From contig NZ_LGKP01000022.1 in NCBI RefSeq assembly GCF_001306135.1, positions 482,935 through 546,934 of the forward strand: a stretch of DNA of 64,000 nucleotides, read 5' to 3'. The position numbers and the translations under genes were made by a program. The notes under the pieces are model-generated. The model did no database searches and was not told the origin of the DNA. It worked only from the letters and a program-made list of their open reading frames with translations. This document shows positions 8,363 through 17,157 of this stretch, piece after piece. Positions within the stretch are counted from its first letter, which is position 1; each line of letters begins with the position of its first letter. Source of the stretch: Herpetosiphon geysericola. Its GTDB lineage: Bacteria; Chloroflexota; Chloroflexia; Chloroflexales; Herpetosiphonaceae.

Positions 8363-10266
8363 TATTGGATTTCTCCTTGGCGTTGCGCCGCTTCAAATAA
8401 GGCTTGAACCGTGGCCAGTTCGCGGGCAACCAGATTCATGGCAATAAAATCACGCAAATATTGATCTGGTTTGGCTGGGTTTGATGAGTGGCCAAAACAA
8501 TAGGCAATTATCGTTTGCAGCTGATCAATAATTTCTTCAGCCAGAAATGTTGCTTTGCCAGCTTGCTGGGTTTGTTTGCGCTTTAAAATTCGCCTTGTCT
8601 CGCTTTCAATAATCTTAAGCGTTTGTTGCAGTTTTGCTGAATCGTTGATAAGCCCAAAGTCAAAGCGCTTGAGCAATTCATCAAGCTCAAAAATAAAGCC
8701 ATCAGGAATTGTTTGTTGGCAATGGGCAGTAACTAATGCTTGGAGGTGAGGATAAAAATCACAATCCCACTGACCAACAATTGTTTTATCGGAGCCATTA
8801 CGTTTGCTCAAAATAATTGCCAGTGCATTGCGTGGCTTTTTGGCAATTTTTTCAGCTTTACGCGCCAATTGAATTGAATCTTGCAAGGCTTCAAGGTGAT
8901 GCACAATTGCCACGCCAACCGAGAGCGTTGGTACAGCAACCTGTTGGTTGGCTAATACTGGCGTATTTTTGATAAATTCCTGCATTCTGCTGCTAAATTG
9001 GTCGCTAATTGCCTTGCTAGCTTCTAAAAGCATATGCAATGGCACGATTGCTAGCACATCATCGCCACCAGCATAAATAACTGCTGCTTGATATTTTTCC
9101 TCTAAAACATTTGCCGCATCAATGGCAAATTGGCTAACTGCATCAGATAAACGGCGATGATTTTCGAGATCGGTAATTGAATTAATTAAATCGCCCATTT
9201 TATCGCCATCGGCGGCAAGAATGGCATAATAGGGAGGAATTATTCTATTACCTACGAATGTATGTAAGGCCTTGCGTGCCTTTGTAAGGTCTGAATCATA
9301 TTTTGCTTTTTTTTCTTTATCATTTTCCTTTGGTTTTAGAATATCTTCGCCTAAACGCGATTCATAGATTAGCGATCCATCATAAACCCCAAAGAATAAT
9401 TGCTGGTTACGAAATCGCAGCGGTAATCGCTCAAATTCAGTGAAATATGGATTAATTTCTTCTAATCTAGCGATATATTTAGCCCATTCTTGATTAATGT
9501 TTGCTGGATCTGTATGCTGCATACTTTGGGCAAAGGCCAGCGCAGCCATATGCGACGTGCTTGGAAAACCATTAAGCCCTGTATCGTAGGTTGGATCAAT
9601 CTGTTCAGGCTTTAATTCACGTTTGAGCAAATCGACAGCTGAAAGATTTTCGCCAGATTTCTTGCCGCGAGCTACCATGGTACGCCAACCATCAAGCGAC
9701 GATTTATCGGAGCGCCTAGCTTGTTGTAAGCCTTGTTGCCATTCAATTGAGCCAAAGTTGCGGGTATTTTTACGCGCTGTGTACAATTGATAAAGTTGTT
9801 TGCGCTGGGCTGCATAGTCCTGATCATCAGGTAAATCGACATAGGCATATTGAAATTCAAACAGATCTTTTAATTGATCAGCGAGTTGCTGTTTGCGCTG
9901 ATTGTCCGACATGCCCTCGATCCAATCGATCTGTTTAGCGTTCAGCAGAATACTTACAAATTGGTCAATTTCTTGATCAAAGACGGCCTTTGCTTGGCTA
10001 ATTGCTGCCGTAGGATCTGGCACAACCGCTAGAATTTGGTTGCTATAGCTGATTCGTTCATCAGCTAAATCAGTAGATTTGCTCTCAAGAGAGGGCAAGC
10101 TCTCGCCTGTTGGAAAAATCAAGCCTTGGCGTGGCAGGGTTTGGGCGACCTTTTTGGAAAGATGACTGAGCACCCACGAACCAAACCAAACATCGCGGGT
10201 ACGCCGCGCCTGTTCAATAAATTCCTGAACTGGCCCTAGGGCGAGCAACAACAGCGATCGATTCAT
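8362..10266 (-). CDS. cas10: Type III-B CRISPR Cas10/Cmr2, GGDD cyclase present, HD domain absent
   Basis: 634 residues. The protein starts directly with the Cmr2 N-terminal signature LALGPVQEFIEQARRTRDVWFGS, with no HD nuclease domain before it. The palm has ADGDKMGDL (first palm region) and the GGDD motif at residues 400-403 (YAGGDDVLAIVP). The C-terminal region is helical. An intact GGDD predicts cyclic oligoadenylate synthesis; absence of HD predicts no Cas10 ssDNase activity. The ATG at 10266 is chosen over 10287 because GAGGAG lies 8 nt upstream. First gene of the six-gene operon. Confidence 0.93.
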   Translation of the reverse strand: MNRSLLLLALGPVQEFIEQARRTRDVWFGSWVLSHLSKKVAQTLPRQGLIFPTGESLPSLESKSTDLADERISYSNQILAVVPDPTAAISQAKAVFDQEIDQFVSILLNAKQIDWIEGMSDNQRKQQLADQLKDLFEFQYAYVDLPDDQDYAAQRKQLYQLYTARKNTRNFGSIEWQQGLQQARRSDKSSLDGWRTMVARGKKSGENLSAVDLLKRELKPEQIDPTYDTGLNGFPSTSHMAALAFAQSMQHTDPANINQEWAKYIARLEEINPYFTEFERLPLRFRNQQLFFGVYDGSLIYESRLGEDILKPKENDKEKKAKYDSDLTKARKALHTFVGNRIIPPYYAILAADGDKMGDLINSITDLENHRRLSDAVSQFAIDAANVLEEKYQAAVIYAGGDDVLAIVPLHMLLEASKAISDQFSSRMQEFIKNTPVLANQQVAVPTLSVGVAIVHHLEALQDSIQLARKAEKIAKKPRNALAIILSKRNGSDKTIVGQWDCDFYPHLQALVTAHCQQTIPDGFIFELDELLKRFDFGLINDSAKLQQTLKIIESETRRILKRKQTQQAGKATFLAEEIIDQLQTIIAYCFGHSSNPAKPDQYLRDFIAMNLVARELATVQALFEAAQRQGEIQ

Positions 10267-10304
10267 TTGCAACACTCCTCTAGGCAAATGGGGAACTCTG
10301 GGCT

Positions 10305-10334
10305 ATTATAGCAATGCAACTCCATGCTAGGCAA
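10305..10334 (-). promoter_or_regulatory. Promoter of the Cmr operon
   Basis: On the minus strand: TTGCCT (10334-10329), 18-nt spacer, extended -10 TGC-TATAAT (10313-10305). Predicted start near 10298, giving a leader of about 32 nt to the cas10 ATG with its GAGGAG site. Confidence 0.7.
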
Positions 10335-10361
10335 GAGTGGTTTTTGGGTTTCTGCGTAGAG

Positions 10362-10414
10362 CTTGGTATCAACACAGATCATTCATTTTAATCTTGATTG
10401 CAATTGATACCAAG
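10362..10414. repeat. 11-bp inverted repeat upstream of the Cmr promoter
   Basis: CTTGGTATCAA (10362-10372) and TTGATACCAAG (10404-10414) are perfect inverted copies 31 bp apart, just upstream of the Cmr promoter. It could be an operator, a degenerate element end or a remnant hairpin. The rest of 10335-10492 contains no gene and no CRISPR repeat. Confidence 0.5.
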
Positions 10415-10492
10415 TCCTTCTTCAACCTCGAATCAAATCAATCCATCCGCCAGCCGTAATTGAAATAGCTTAGGGTCGCTAGCATGAACAGT

Positions 10493-10530
10493 AGCCCGCA
10501 GATCAATCGCGATCTGCGGGCTTTTGATTT
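10493..10530. terminator. Hairpin terminator at the end of the lipoprotein gene
   Basis: Perfect 12-bp stem AGCCCGCAGATC (10493-10504) and GATCTGCGGGCT (10511-10522), 6-nt loop, followed by TTTGATTT on the plus strand. The adjacent gene reads leftward and its stop is at 10529, so the hairpin probably serves that gene although the T-tract lies on its upstream side, as at 1190-1222. Confidence 0.65.
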
Positions 10531-11290
10531 ATTTGAGGCTAATTGTCCAAGCGCCATCGGCCTGCACATCCCATAAACATGGGCCTTCGCTGAATTTGAC
10601 AATTGCTGAGCCAGCAACCGTGCCAATTTCGTTTTGGGCATAATCCATGCCGCCTTGGCAGGTGACTTGAACGATAAAGTTGCTATCGCCATTATGGGTA
10701 AACTGGAATGGAATTGGGCCTTCTTTGCTTGGCATAAACAGGCCGCTGACCAGATCGCCTGTGCCGTTGAAGCCATTCGCTGCCGCTTGATCAAGGTTGA
10801 TGGGCACAATTTCAACCGTCCATTCGCCATCTGCATTGATTTCCAAGAAGCTGCTGCTATCGCCGTAGAGCACGCGTGAACCAGTGTAGCGGCCAATTTC
10901 GTTGACCAAATAGCTTTCATCCCCCTCAGCGTTATAGGCTTTGACAATAAAGTTGCGTCGCCCAGTGTGGGTTAATTTAATGATACTGACTGGACTCGGC
11001 GGCATAAATGGATCAGTTACCGTTTGACCTACCCCACTCAGCAACACTGGCTCTGGAATGGGTGTGGCGGTCGCGGTTGGCCGTGGTGTGCGCGTTGGCT
11101 TGGGCGTGGCAGTTGGGCGTGGCGTATTGGTTGGGCGTGGTTTGGCTGTTGGCTTAGCGGTTGGTTTAGTCGTTGGCGCTGCTTGCACCACTTGCATTTC
11201 ATTCGCCGCTGATTCAATGTTTTGGGCAGTTGTTTGACCACAGGCCAGCAAAAGCAAGCTAATGAACATAAAACCAAGAAAACGTTGCAT
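10529..11290 (-). CDS. Lipoprotein with Pro/Thr linker and two copies of a beta-rich domain
   Basis: 253 residues. The signal peptide ends in lipobox LLLAC (Cys17), so it is a predicted surface lipoprotein. Residues about 40-78 are a proline/threonine/lysine linker (repeated PTxTPxPTxTPRP-like units). Two related domains follow, about 80-165 and 166-253, each with a pattern of NFIV(K/Q)V, a tyrosine-containing loop, NEIG and a terminal DG(E/A)WT(V/I) strand, a clear internal duplication. Function not recognised. AAGGAG precedes the ATG. It lies between the Cmr operon and a restriction enzyme but shows no defence signature. Confidence 0.8.
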   Translation of the reverse strand: MQRFLGFMFISLLLLACGQTTAQNIESAANEMQVVQAAPTTKPTAKPTAKPRPTNTPRPTATPKPTRTPRPTATATPIPEPVLLSGVGQTVTDPFMPPSPVSIIKLTHTGRRNFIVKAYNAEGDESYLVNEIGRYTGSRVLYGDSSSFLEINADGEWTVEIVPINLDQAAANGFNGTGDLVSGLFMPSKEGPIPFQFTHNGDSNFIVQVTCQGGMDYAQNEIGTVAGSAIVKFSEGPCLWDVQADGAWTISLK

Positions 11291-11371
11291 CGATGAACTC
11301 CTTCAATACTTCAACTGATTGCTGGAGTTACTTTAGCAACGCTCTAGGGCACAAATGTGAACAAATTAGAG

Positions 11372-12340
11372 TTATTTGCGATAAATTTTTTGATTATGCC
11401 AATTGAGCGCAGCCTGATCAGGATACAAGTGCGCTTGATTGGGCAATTGAATTGGCTGGCGGGCGAATGCAATGAGTGCTTGGTTGGCTGCTGGTTGATC
11501 ATCAACAAGCGGGGAGATTTGCACTTTGTAGCTTGGCGTGATCGTCAATAAGCCTTGATCGAATACCCAATGATGCAAGCCACACAACGCAACCCCATTG
11601 CGCGGATCATCGTTGTAGCTCTGGCTCCATGGAATAATATGCGCGGCCTCGGCTGCACTTCGCCCCTCGGGAGTAATAATGCGGATGCCACAAATTGCAC
11701 AGCAATGGTCATAACTCGGCACGACAATCTGGCGAAAGGCACTAGAACGGACTTCGACTTGATAGGGTGTATCAGTTGCAGGAATTTCGCGAAACGTGCG
11801 CTGACTTTGCTGGATTAAAAGTCTGCTATAGTCGAAAATTTCGGTATTAATTTGGGCAATCATGCCTAAGGCTGGCCATAATTCTGGCGCAAAATAGGTT
11901 TGAATTAAGCTTTGGCGTAATTGTTCGCGGGCATAGGTCTGTTGCAACAATTCAAATAATGCTTGATCAAGCCTGGCACCAAGGACAAGCTGATTTAATT
12001 GGCCGATCGTTTTGATGTCGGTTGTCGCTGCTAAGCGCTGCTCCATGCCTGGCTGGGCTTGCAAATGCCAAAAGCCCTCGCTCTTAAGGTAGAAAAATGG
12101 CTGAATTGGATTGGCAAATTTCGGCGAATCAAACAAAATCTGCCAATAGCGATCGAAGGCTTCAAGCAATGCATCGGAATACTCAATAAAATTCTGCGCG
12201 ATTGTGCCTGTTGCAATCAAATCGCTGACGGCAAGCAGCATGAATGGCTTATAGGGCGCCCGAAAATTGGTGCTTTCTGGCCACGATTGGGCTGGCGAGA
12301 GCCTGAGTTTTGCAAAAGCCTGTTGATACGATCCAAGCAT
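11372..12340 (-). CDS. SBD-HNH restriction endonuclease, phosphorothioate-DNA-dependent type
   Basis: 322 residues. The N-terminal part (about 27-93, YKPFMLLAVSDLIATGTI through PFFYLKSEGFWHL) matches the pattern of the sulfur-binding-domain region of ScoMcrA-like type IV restriction enzymes that recognise phosphorothioated DNA. The C-terminal part is an HNH nuclease with Cys214-x2-Cys217 and the AHIIPW (His234), NGVALC (Asn249) and GLHHWVFD (His256/257) elements, all intact. No dnd or ssp modification genes are visible, consistent with attack on foreign modified DNA. The ATG at 12340 has GAGGA 7 nt upstream. The SBD assignment is by pattern only. Confidence 0.75.
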   Translation of the reverse strand: MLGSYQQAFAKLRLSPAQSWPESTNFRAPYKPFMLLAVSDLIATGTIAQNFIEYSDALLEAFDRYWQILFDSPKFANPIQPFFYLKSEGFWHLQAQPGMEQRLAATTDIKTIGQLNQLVLGARLDQALFELLQQTYAREQLRQSLIQTYFAPELWPALGMIAQINTEIFDYSRLLIQQSQRTFREIPATDTPYQVEVRSSAFRQIVVPSYDHCCAICGIRIITPEGRSAAEAAHIIPWSQSYNDDPRNGVALCGLHHWVFDQGLLTITPSYKVQISPLVDDQPAANQALIAFARQPIQLPNQAHLYPDQAALNWHNQKIYRK

Positions 12341-12437
12341 CCATACTTCCTCAATGCTACAAGCGCTTTGTGCTTACTATGCAGCTTAGAGCGCAGCTTG
12401 TCAATGCTTTGAGGCTGGAATACGATGCTTGGTGTGC

Positions 12438-13190
12438 TTACCACAACATCACAATCACAATCACAATGATGCAACTGACTGCTACCAGCCACTGCCAATT
12501 GCGGCGCGGATGATACTCTGGCGAGGCTAAATAGACTTGCTGCGCATGAGCAAAGATTGGCCGGGCATCGACCTGCAATAATTCGCAATATTGCAGCAGC
12601 AAGGGCTTGATTTGTTTCAAGGGAATTTGCATAAATGAACCTTGTTCGATCGCTTGCAAATAATCCCAGCGAATGCCGGTGCGACGTTCGGCGGCGTATA
12701 AGCTGAGGCCAGCTTTTTGGCGCGCTTCGCGGAGCAGTGCAGCACCGCTTGGGCTGTGAATTGGCGCTGCTTCTGGTTGCTCAATCAATACACTTGATAT
12801 TGGTTGGGCTGGCTCAAGCAGGGCTTGGCGCTGAATCAGGCGTTGCACGCGAGCAATTAATTGGGCTTGGCTGAATGGCTTGGTCAAATAATCATCTGCG
12901 CCCAGATTCAACCCGCGCACCACATCATCGTCGCTGGCTTTGGCGGTGAGCATTAAAATTGGCACGTTGCTTTCAGCCCGAAATTGTTGGCACAATTCCC
13001 AGCCACTCAAATCGGGCAACATCACATCCAATAAGATAATTTGGAAGCAATCGCTGGCCCATAGCCGCAGCGCAGCCATGCCCGTGTTTGCCAGCATGGC
13101 TTGCCAGCCAGCCTCGCGCAAGTGCATGAGCAACAAACGCCCAATCGCTGGATCATCTTCGACAACTAAAATGTGGGCCGAGCCCTTCAC
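12438..13190 (-). CDS. Receiver-RodZ-like HTH-transmembrane fusion protein
   Basis: 250 residues from the GTG at 13190. Residues about 5-118 are a receiver domain (EDD at 11-13, phospho-acceptor Asp55, conserved T and K in LTAK and LTKPF). Residues about 142-202 form a Cro/RodZ-type HTH (LLREARQKAGLSLYAAERRTGI). The protein ends in one hydrophobic helix (QWLVAVSCIIVIVIVMLW). RodZ has HTH then TM but no receiver; OmpR-like regulators have no TM, so this looks like a phosphorylation-controlled, membrane-tethered DNA-binding protein. GTGA couples it to the upstream NACHT-like gene, with AGGAGG in that gene's last codons. A CACAAT-like hexamer run (about 12446-12472) encodes the TM. Confidence 0.85.
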   Translation of the reverse strand: MKGSAHILVVEDDPAIGRLLLMHLREAGWQAMLANTGMAALRLWASDCFQIILLDVMLPDLSGWELCQQFRAESNVPILMLTAKASDDDVVRGLNLGADDYLTKPFSQAQLIARVQRLIQRQALLEPAQPISSVLIEQPEAAPIHSPSGAALLREARQKAGLSLYAAERRTGIRWDYLQAIEQGSFMQIPLKQIKPLLLQYCELLQVDARPIFAHAQQVYLASPEYHPRRNWQWLVAVSCIIVIVIVMLW

Positions 13191-16100
13191 GCTGCCTCCT
13201 GCAATAACGGCAGATCGAGCAAGATTGCCAAGGCCCATGCGCTACTGGCTGGATCGGCGCTTTCGGCCAGCTGACTTAAACTGAGCATCGTGGTTGGCTC
13301 GTTGCGCCAAGCCCGCAAGCCAGCAATCGCCCGCCGCCGCAACATCAGCGGTGTCGTTTGATCAGCTGCTAAGGCTTCGACGTCGCCTAACACTGGTATA
13401 TAACGAGCTTGACATAAACTACTTAGAGCAAGGCTACGAATTGCCAATGCTTCGCGGTCGTTGTGCAGCAATTCGGCTAAATGTTGCAAGGTGGCTTCGT
13501 CGTCGGCCTCGGCTAAGGCTTGAGCCACCCGCAAGCGCAATGGCAACGGGTTGTGGGGCCGCAAAAATTCCAATGTATCAAGCGGCGTTTTGGCTGCTGC
13601 CAACAAAATTTCCAGCGCCAACAAACGGGTGCCAATCGAGCCGCTTTTGGCGAGTTCGCGCACCAAACCAAGATGAATCGCGCCTTCAAGCTCCAACAAC
13701 ACCCGCAGCGCATGCAGCCGAATCCGTGTGCTTTTGCCGCCAGCTTGGGCCAAGCGATTGAGCAAGGCAATCGCGGTTGGCTCCTGCAAAAAGCGCAAGC
13801 CATCCATCGCCGGAATTGCCAAACTTGGGCTGTCGTGCTGGGCGTAGCGCAAAAACAAGGCAATCGATTCGCGATCGGCTACGCGGCCCAAGCAGCGCAA
13901 GGCCGCCGCTGCTACCTCGACGATTGGCCGTGGGTCGCGCAAAATCTGGCGCACCATGTTCAAGCTTGCCTCAGAAACTGGGGCAACCAAGCAATCTAAG
14001 GCGGCAACATGCAAGGCTGGCTCGGCATGGTTTGATGTCAACAATGCTAACATCAACCCTTCGCTATGGGCCATATGCAATTTATGAAAACTATGTACTG
14101 CATCAACCCGCAAACTAAGCGGCGTATGATCATCGACAATCATCGTTTCGAGCAATGGCGCAAGATGATTATCGCCGCTCAGCGCGGTGAGCATTGCGCT
14201 ACGGGTTTGCGGATCAAGCTGATTATTGATCAACATTTGGTGCAAACTTGGCTTTGGTTGGGCTTGTTGGCTCAAGGTATTGGCTGCAACCCAGCGCAAC
14301 AATGGCTGGCCTGTGCCAACGGTTTGGGCCAATTCATACTCAGCATCGCAATTGGCTAATTGCGCCGCTACCACTGGCGCGACGGTGAGACTATAGCGAT
14401 CAGGATTGCCAGTCAAGGCCTCATACAAGACCGAGCGCGCCGCCGAGCCACCAATGTTGCTTAGCGCTTGTGCTGCTGCTGAACGGACATTATGCACTTC
14501 GTGGCCAACTAATTCGGCAAGGCTGGTTGGCGGGTCGGCGCTGGTATTGCCAACCGCCAAGGCTTCGGCCCAACGCCATTGCAAGGCGGGCGAAAAACTG
14601 GCAACTGGCCATTGCTGCGGTGCTTCGTGCAAATAGCCCATTGGCAATTCTTGTTGCCAAGCAAGCTCTAATTGCTGAGGCAAATCGCCAATGATAATCG
14701 TGCGTAAAGCCCAAATGCCACTTTCATCGTGGCGGGTGCCAAGCCCAACAATTGCCGCGAGCAAGGCTTGCAGATCGTGGCGTTCGTGCTCGACAATCCC
14801 CGCCAAAACTGCTTGGGCTTCGTCGTTTTTTAGATTTGCCAGTGTACTGATTGCCGCAGCCCGCACCATAAACGCCGTTTTATCACAGGCGAGGCTTAGC
14901 AAGCGGGGCAGTAATAATGGTTGGGTTTGCGGATCGCTGCGATAGATAATTCCGCTACGCAACGCATTGCCCAGCTGTGGCTGTTCAAGCAGCCGAATCA
15001 AGCGCTCGCTGGTTTCGTTTTGGCGTTGCATAATTGTTTGGGCTGCTTCCAAACGGGCAGCCAAGGGTAATTGCGAGGTGACAACCCGTAGCAATAACGG
15101 ATTCGCGCCGCTACGCTCGAAGCGCATGAGTTCGTGCAAGGCCTCATAGCGCGCTGTCCAATGTACATCGTCGCCTAGCACCAAGCGCCCCAAAGCGCGC
15201 ACCGCCAAACTTGGTGTTGCTTGCAACAAGGCTTGCCGCGCCGCCGCCCGCAACGGCGCGCTGGCAGCAGTACAGGCATTCAACAAGGCTGGCGCAGTGC
15301 GTTCGGTTGCACAGCCCTGCAAGGCCAGCGAGGCATGCAAATGCACCTGCTGATCCAAATCATGGTCATCAAGCAAGGCGCTGGCGGTGGCCACGACAAA
15401 GCGGGCACCATTTGGCTCGCAGTGCAGATAGAAAATAATTCGCCCTGCGTGTAATTGATCTTGTAAGTAGGTTCGGCCTGTATGGCTGTTGTGGGCGAGC
15501 AAATAATTAACCAGCAGTTGGCCCCAATCATCGTGCTGGCGTTGGGCCAAGCTAATCAAGCGTGGCGTTAATTCAGGATCGTGCATGGCAAACAGCTGTT
15601 GAGCTGCACTTTGGCGGGTGGCATAGCTCAGTCGACTATCGCTCAACATATCCAATAAATAATTGAGCGCCAGATGGCTGGGCATGCTGCGCACGACGTT
15701 CAGTGCCCAAGCCTCGCCTTCGGGGCCGTTGCTCAGTTGCTCGGCCAGCGTGGCACTGACGACGCTTTCCATACTTTCAATCAATCGCCAAATCTGCTCG
15801 CTATAGGCTAACTCATGGCGCGCCACATGGACTAAGGCCCGAATAATTGCCGCGCTCCAGCCTGCAATCGGCACATGATGTTCGCGTAAGCAGCGCCCAA
15901 GCAACACCACCCGTTCGCTGGTCAGCGGGCTTGTGCCACGAATTGCGTTGTACAGCGGAGCTGGGTCGGCCAAAAGGCCAGCGGTCAAGGGCAATAATTC
16001 ATGCCACAACGGATTATCCAAATCGAAATCGTGCCAAGCGTGATGGGCTGCTAAGTGCAAGGCTGCACAAAACAAGGCAAACAACGGCGAGCGAAAACGC

Positions 16101-17071
16101 ACCAGTCCGCGTTGATCAACCTGCACCAAGCCATTGAGCGCCACCAAACTTGGCTGCAACCAATAGACTGATTTAATCTGTTCGCCTTGGAGCCAAGCAT
16201 AGCCCAAGCCTGCCAAGGCCGTGCGCACTTTGGGCAAATCGCCACCAGCCACTGGTCGCAGCGCGCGATCAACAGCGGCGGCATACATGCGCACGCGATT
16301 GGCCGAAAAACCATGGGTTGGGTAGGTTGCTGCCAAAATGGCCACATCGGCAAAACGCTCGGCCACCAACCGCCCACGACCATCATTCAATAATGGCGGC
16401 AGCAGCAAGGCCGGCTCCTCGTTGGGCAATAAGTGGCGTAACCATTGCTCCAAAATTAGCGCATCAGGCGTTTGCACCTGCCATGTTTGCCAACAATCCC
16501 AGTTTGGGTTGCTACTATGGTCGGTCGCAACCACCGAGAGCGCCGGATAACGCTCAGTCAAATCAAACAACCAGTTGCGCCAATGCTCAGCGATGTGGGG
16601 CTGCGCTTCCTCAAGATCATCAAGCAGCAACATCCATTTGCCAGAAGCTAAGCCGCGCTCAATGCCCAAGCGATCGTTGGCAAAGCCTGCTTCGGCCAAA
16701 GTGCGGGCCAGCGTCGCATCAGGCGATTCGGTGGCGCTGGGCACATGCAGCAAAATGGGAAACAAGCCTGGCAAGCGTTCTTGGGTGGCGCACCAGTGCA
16801 AGAGCATATTGATTAATACCAACGAACGCCCGCTGCCCAAGCTGCCAACCAAGCGAATTCTATGGTCGCGTTCGAGCGCTTGCCAAAGATTGGCGTGTTG
16901 GCCAGTGGCGGGAATGGGGCTGAGTTGTAGCACCAAACTGCCGATTGTTGGCAGAACGCGGGCGGGAAAACGCTCGGCCCAACGTGCCTGCACATAGCGA
17001 GCATAGCTACGCTGGCGTTGGGCACGCCGGAGCCGAGGTAACAACAATCGATCAAATGGTGCAATCGCCAT
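13187..17071 (-). CDS. Large NACHT-like P-loop protein with HEAT-repeat C-terminus
   Basis: 1294 residues. After a short basic N-terminus (1-65) comes a STAND/NACHT-like NTPase: Walker A region GSLGSGRS at 76-83, where the usual lysine is Arg82, and Walker B MLLLDD at 147-152. A winged-helix-like middle follows. From about 480 to the end there are many HEAT-type helical pairs (for example AAAQALSNIGGSAARSVLYE and RSLALSSLC). NACHT proteins of bacteria often act in phage defence, with repeats sensing a trigger; a dedicated effector domain is not evident here. Lys to Arg in Walker A may reduce hydrolysis. AAGGAG precedes the ATG. Coupled to the receiver-HTH-TM gene. Confidence 0.8.
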   Translation of the reverse strand: MAIAPFDRLLLPRLRRAQRQRSYARYVQARWAERFPARVLPTIGSLVLQLSPIPATGQHANLWQALERDHRIRLVGSLGSGRSLVLINMLLHWCATQERLPGLFPILLHVPSATESPDATLARTLAEAGFANDRLGIERGLASGKWMLLLDDLEEAQPHIAEHWRNWLFDLTERYPALSVVATDHSSNPNWDCWQTWQVQTPDALILEQWLRHLLPNEEPALLLPPLLNDGRGRLVAERFADVAILAATYPTHGFSANRVRMYAAAVDRALRPVAGGDLPKVRTALAGLGYAWLQGEQIKSVYWLQPSLVALNGLVQVDQRGLVRFRSPLFALFCAALHLAAHHAWHDFDLDNPLWHELLPLTAGLLADPAPLYNAIRGTSPLTSERVVLLGRCLREHHVPIAGWSAAIIRALVHVARHELAYSEQIWRLIESMESVVSATLAEQLSNGPEGEAWALNVVRSMPSHLALNYLLDMLSDSRLSYATRQSAAQQLFAMHDPELTPRLISLAQRQHDDWGQLLVNYLLAHNSHTGRTYLQDQLHAGRIIFYLHCEPNGARFVVATASALLDDHDLDQQVHLHASLALQGCATERTAPALLNACTAASAPLRAAARQALLQATPSLAVRALGRLVLGDDVHWTARYEALHELMRFERSGANPLLLRVVTSQLPLAARLEAAQTIMQRQNETSERLIRLLEQPQLGNALRSGIIYRSDPQTQPLLLPRLLSLACDKTAFMVRAAAISTLANLKNDEAQAVLAGIVEHERHDLQALLAAIVGLGTRHDESGIWALRTIIIGDLPQQLELAWQQELPMGYLHEAPQQWPVASFSPALQWRWAEALAVGNTSADPPTSLAELVGHEVHNVRSAAAQALSNIGGSAARSVLYEALTGNPDRYSLTVAPVVAAQLANCDAEYELAQTVGTGQPLLRWVAANTLSQQAQPKPSLHQMLINNQLDPQTRSAMLTALSGDNHLAPLLETMIVDDHTPLSLRVDAVHSFHKLHMAHSEGLMLALLTSNHAEPALHVAALDCLVAPVSEASLNMVRQILRDPRPIVEVAAAALRCLGRVADRESIALFLRYAQHDSPSLAIPAMDGLRFLQEPTAIALLNRLAQAGGKSTRIRLHALRVLLELEGAIHLGLVRELAKSGSIGTRLLALEILLAAAKTPLDTLEFLRPHNPLPLRLRVAQALAEADDEATLQHLAELLHNDREALAIRSLALSSLCQARYIPVLGDVEALAADQTTPLMLRRRAIAGLRAWRNEPTTMLSLSQLAESADPASSAWALAILLDLPLLQEAA

Positions 17072-17157
17072 AATCTGCCACTCCTTGCTTGGATAGTTCT
17101 AGGGTACTCGTTTGGAGCGGCTGGCTCAATTAAGATAAATTACAGTTCGGTGACACT

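Noticed and set aside
10267..10528. Possible CRISPR array upstream of the Cmr operon
   Set aside because: Only a single inverted repeat and a terminator are present; no regularly spaced direct repeats.
12446..12472. CACAAT-type hexamer run as a regulatory repeat
   Set aside because: It encodes the hydrophobic end of the receiver-HTH-TM protein; best explained as coding, though slippage could vary the helix length.
15211..15454. Plus-strand open frames inside the NACHT/HEAT gene
   Set aside because: They are shadows of the long minus-strand gene in other frames, with no ribosome sites or domains.
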